Positions 61,663 through 64,000 of a stretch of 64,000 bases of DNA are shown piece after piece. The translations under genes were made by a program, and so were the position numbers. The notes under the pieces were generated by a model. It had not been told where the DNA came from, searched no databases, and saw only the letters and a program-made list of their open reading frames with translations. Location of the stretch: positions 7,192,001 to 7,256,000 of the forward strand of contig NZ_FMIC01000002.1 of assembly GCF_900091625.1 (NCBI RefSeq). Reading direction: 5' to 3'. Positions within the stretch are counted from its first letter, which is position 1. Each line of letters opens with the position of its first letter. This stretch comes from Micromonospora peucetia. Lineage in GTDB: Bacteria > Actinomycetota > Actinomycetes > Mycobacteriales > Micromonosporaceae.

Positions 61663-62616
61663 TTAACGGAAGGCGATCACCGTTCCGATCGCGGCGGTGG
61701 CTGGTACGAAAAGCTCTCCGGATGCTGCTCGACAGAGCGGAACCTTATTGGTTTGGAGGAGGTCCTTCGTCGCGGCTAGGTCGCGGACTTCGACCGTGTA
61801 GGCAACGAGGGCGGGCAGTGCCGGTGGTTGCTGTCCGGGCAGAGCCTCGGCGAGGCGGGATGCCTGCACCAGGGTCAGTGTTGCCGCGCCTAGATCGAAC
61901 ACATACCCACGCCCGTTGGCCCTGGGTGTGCGGTCAAGGTAAGCCTCGTAGCGTGTCCGGACAGCGTCCAACCCAGAGTCGGCGATGCCGAGCGTAGCGT
62001 CGACGAGACCGAAGGCGCCGTTGGGATGGTCGGCCGCGCGGGAGCTCTGGATTCCGGGATCCAGATCCGCGGCGACGCCGATCCTGCCTTCTGCCTCCAC
62101 GCCAGGTTGGACGCCGTCGATCTCCAGATATCGGACTGTTTCGACTCGGGGGCCTACTGGGCGTCGCACGGTGTTGACCCCGCCGTGCTTTATCCCGGAG
62201 TTCGTTAGACGAGCTGCCGTCGCCTCGATATCGGACGAGGACAGCATCAGGATGTGCAGGCCCTCGTACCGGTCCAGGCAGTCGGACAGGTTCGCGCTGG
62301 TGGCGTTGATCCGCTCCATCAGCGATGGCAGCACGCTGGGCGGGGCGTTCAGCGGGACCAGTCGCGCGTCGGCAGGCACTCGACTACCTACGCCGTCGAC
62401 GTTGACGACGGTCACCAGTTCGACGAAGTCCTGAGGAAAGTCGGCGTGGGTGTTGGCTGCGCCGAACGGCTCGAGTGTGCCTCCGTCCTGCGGCACGATC
62501 GCGGGATAACTCGGCGTGGGCAGCGCGAACCCTAGCCGTCGATACAGCTTGAGCGCGGCGGTCATATCGCGGACCACGTGACCGATGTGGTGCAGGCGGG
62601 TGATCTCAGGAGTCAT
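61663..62616 (-). CDS. VOC-superfamily (glyoxalase/bleomycin-resistance-like) protein
   Basis: 317 aa from ATG at 62616, long enough for two paired beta-alpha-beta-beta-beta modules. First module starts ITRLHHIGHVVRDMTAALKL; a second begins near GLHILMLSSSDIEATAARLT. Metal-binding His is visible in the first module (HHIGHV). TAGCGT (62629-62624) ends 7 nt before the start and TTGACC (62653-62648) is 18 nt upstream of it. Divergent from the TetR gene with a long palindrome between, so probably the TetR target. Confidence 0.82.
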   Translation of the reverse strand: MTPEITRLHHIGHVVRDMTAALKLYRRLGFALPTPSYPAIVPQDGGTLEPFGAANTHADFPQDFVELVTVVNVDGVGSRVPADARLVPLNAPPSVLPSLMERINATSANLSDCLDRYEGLHILMLSSSDIEATAARLTNSGIKHGGVNTVRRPVGPRVETVRYLEIDGVQPGVEAEGRIGVAADLDPGIQSSRAADHPNGAFGLVDATLGIADSGLDAVRTRYEAYLDRTPRANGRGYVFDLGAATLTLVQASRLAEALPGQQPPALPALVAYTVEVRDLAATKDLLQTNKVPLCRAASGELFVPATAAIGTVIAFR

Positions 62617-62623
62617 GTCGACC

Positions 62624-62653
62624 ACGCTAGAAGTAGCCTGACCGTATGGTCAA
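62624..62653 (-). promoter_or_regulatory. VOC gene promoter
   Basis: TTGACC (62653-62648), 18-nt spacer, TAGCGT (62629-62624), 7 nt to the ATG: leaderless. The -35 lies in the TetR palindrome. Confidence 0.6.
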
Positions 62654-62660
62654 GCTACTT
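62631..62660. promoter_or_regulatory. TetR operator between VOC and tetR genes
   Basis: 30-bp inverted repeat: left half AAGTAGC-C-TGACC (62631-62643), centre GTAT, right half GGTCA-A-GCTACTT (62648-62660); 12 of 13 arm positions are complementary. Confidence 0.75.
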
Positions 62661-62683
62661 TGGGGGTGGGTACCCTGAGACGA

Positions 62684-63307
62684 ATGAGCGCGCAGCACGT
62701 AGACGGCAGGCGTCTGCGTTACCAGCACCGGCGGCCCGAACTGCTCGATGCCGTGGTCAACTACGTTCTCGCGCATGGGTTAGCGAATCTGGCGATGCGG
62801 CCGTTGGCCGAGGCAGTAGGGGTCAGCCACGGGGCTCTGCTGCACCACTTCGGCACAAAGGAGGCCCTCCTCATCGAGGTGACCGATGTGCTTCGCCAGC
62901 GGTTGGCCGACGCGGCCGGCCTGGCCGACTCATCCGGCAGCCTGGCCGACCTCGGCTCGTGGTGGCGGCGGTCGATGACCGCAGACCGCCTGCCGGTCTA
63001 TCGCTTGTTGTTCGAGGTCTACGCTCAGGCCACACGAGAGCCGGAGCGCTACGAGCGTTTCCTTCAGCAAGCAATGCACGACGCGCTTGGGCTCGTACAG
63101 CGGCTAGTCTTGGCAGAAGGATGCCCCGGCGAGCAAGCGCCCATGGTCGCATCGATGATCGTGGCCCAGGCACGCGGCCTGCAACTCGATCTCCTGGCTA
63201 CCAACGACCGCGAACGCGTCGACCACGCCTTCTCTGTCTTCATCGGCCTGATCGACCGCCTGAGGCAAAGCTGGACCGGCGAGCAACCACCAACGCAGCC
63301 GCGCTGA
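62684..63307 (+). CDS. TetR-family regulator
   Basis: 207 aa from ATG at 62684; TACCCT (62671-62676) ends 7 nt before it, so leaderless. Helix-turn-helix: RRPELLDAVVNYVLAHGLAN, VGVSHGALLHHFGTKEALLI. Divergent from the VOC gene across a 67-nt gap with a 30-bp palindrome; likely represses both. Confidence 0.9.
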   Translation: MSAQHVDGRRLRYQHRRPELLDAVVNYVLAHGLANLAMRPLAEAVGVSHGALLHHFGTKEALLIEVTDVLRQRLADAAGLADSSGSLADLGSWWRRSMTADRLPVYRLLFEVYAQATREPERYERFLQQAMHDALGLVQRLVLAEGCPGEQAPMVASMIVAQARGLQLDLLATNDRERVDHAFSVFIGLIDRLRQSWTGEQPPTQPR

Positions 63308-63401
63308 CGAGGACCGCGAACTCCCACCCCCTCCTCCGAGATCGCTTCGCAGTGCACGCTCATGGCCGCGGGGTGCGCGTTGGACCGCTCGCCGATGTCC
63401 G

Positions 63402-64000
63402 CTAATCCTCGAAGTCGAACGCGAAGGTGCCCGCCTCGATGCGGTCGATGAGTTCGCCGACATCATCGGCTTGTCGGATGGCGTTGTCCCATCCGCTGCT
63501 GGTGATGTCGACCAGCAGTACCGGTGCGGGGTCGCTGCGCAGGTCGAGCACGAGCTGTTCACGGGATCCGTCACCGCCGATGATCGCGATGCCGGGGTGC
63601 GCGTCGGTGCTCTCGTCCCATGCGTGGTGCAGCTCAAGCATCTCGCGTGGCGTGTTGAGCCAAACATAGGCTCCGCCTGTCATCCACCCTCGCCGGAACC
63701 ACGACGCACCTTGCAGGTAGGCCCGCCACGCGGCCGGTAGCGCTCTGCCCAGCGCGTGGTGGGCGTCGGTGAACTCCTGGTCGCCCACGGGACCGCGGTA
63801 GTCGGCTTCCTCGATGATCGCGCCGACGATGTGGGCGTTGAGGTCGGCAAGCTCCTCTGCGGGGATCCAGTACTCCAGCACGTCGCGGCCACCGACCTGA
63901 TGAACCTCGTAACGGTCCAGGTACGCACGCTGGACCTCGAACCGGGTCACGTAGCCGACGCCACCGGCAGGAACGTTCCACTCGCGGGCGATCTTTGTGG
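63402..64000 (-). CDS. crystallin-J1-like segment joined to SUKH (SMI1/KNR4) domain, 5' end outside window
   Basis: The frame is open to the window edge (the GTG at 63950 is probably internal, since KIAREWNVPAGGVGY upstream of it continues the same domain). Residues up to about HIVGAIIEEADY resemble the C-terminal part of small actinobacterial proteins annotated ADP-ribosylation/crystallin J1 (REWNVPA, VTRFEVQRAYLDRYEVHQVG, YWIPAEELADLNAHIVG). The rest (ALPAAWRAYLQGASWFRRGW, LHHAWDESTD, IAIIGGDGSREQLVLDLR) is SUKH-like. SUKH proteins are often immunity proteins to nuclease toxins. No toxin is visible within the window. Confidence 0.65.
   Translation of the reverse strand, partial: TKIAREWNVPAGGVGYVTRFEVQRAYLDRYEVHQVGGRDVLEYWIPAEELADLNAHIVGAIIEEADYRGPVGDQEFTDAHHALGRALPAAWRAYLQGASWFRRGWMTGGAYVWLNTPREMLELHHAWDESTDAHPGIAIIGGDGSREQLVLDLRSDPAPVLLVDITSSGWDNAIRQADDVGELIDRIEAGTFAFDFED

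Noticed and set aside
61588..61779. Small plus-strand frame after the GyrI-like gene
   Set aside because: No ribosome site or leaderless box and no recognisable motif; its end is antisense to the VOC gene.

Overview
The window is high-GC actinobacterial DNA. The GGAGG-type ribosome sites, frequent GTG/TTG starts, many apparently leaderless genes (TANNNT box 6-7 nt before the start codon), the AAGGAAGGGTCCCTTCCT palindrome and the gene content all fit Micromonosporaceae, probably Micromonospora; this is an inference without a database search. I see no rRNA, canonical tRNA, CRISPR array, transposase or phage structural gene.

Layout. 1-4.7 kb: the end of a two-subunit acyl-CoA dehydrogenase pair, then a KDG kinase/KDPG aldolase operon divergent from an IclR regulator. 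4.8-7.7 kb: a secreted S1 protease and a secreted family-16 glucanase, both ending in ricin-type lectin domains; the glucanase is frameshifted. 7.8-10.7 kb: a short CoaD-like protein, then the most unusual locus, four tandem stem-loop RNAs with the Ro60-binding sequence of Y RNAs, followed by a Ro60 (TROVE-vWA) gene. Two of the RNAs carry a tRNA T-arm mimic. Matching promoters precede the first and third RNA, so the array looks like two paired transcripts, the second continuing into the protein gene.

10.8-25.5 kb: a bile-acid-type symporter, an ABC exporter, an MFS exporter, a LuxR-type ATPase regulator and a class II lanthipeptide operon (precursor, LanM, C39-peptidase transporter, LanD-like decarboxylase, DUF3105 protein). 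A very strong hairpin separates precursor and LanM. 25.6-29.4 kb: an AidB-like/TetR operon with a perfect operator, a composite repeat, a small secreted protein and a SLATT-domain membrane protein.

29.4-40.3 kb: an oligopeptide-type ABC transporter operon with an aspartoacylase-family enzyme, a permease-ATPase fusion and three binding proteins, two without export signals, divergent from an IclR regulator. 40.3-46 kb: malate synthase divergent from another IclR regulator, an ECF sigma factor with SnoaL-like tail, an alpha/beta hydrolase and a MalY/PatB aminotransferase. 46-57.1 kb: a minus-strand catabolic block (ABC importer, Ldh-type dehydrogenase, SDR, FAD monooxygenase, two cupins, Rid protein, FAH hydrolase) with a GntR regulator and an ACMSD-like amidohydrolase downstream, probably for an aromatic or N-heterocyclic compound. 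57.4-64 kb: small stress or housekeeping genes (FBP protein, two TetR regulators, decayed HAD gene, SpoU methyltransferase, PhyH oxygenase, GyrI-like, VOC) and, cut by the window end, a protein joining a crystallin-J1-like segment to a SUKH domain.
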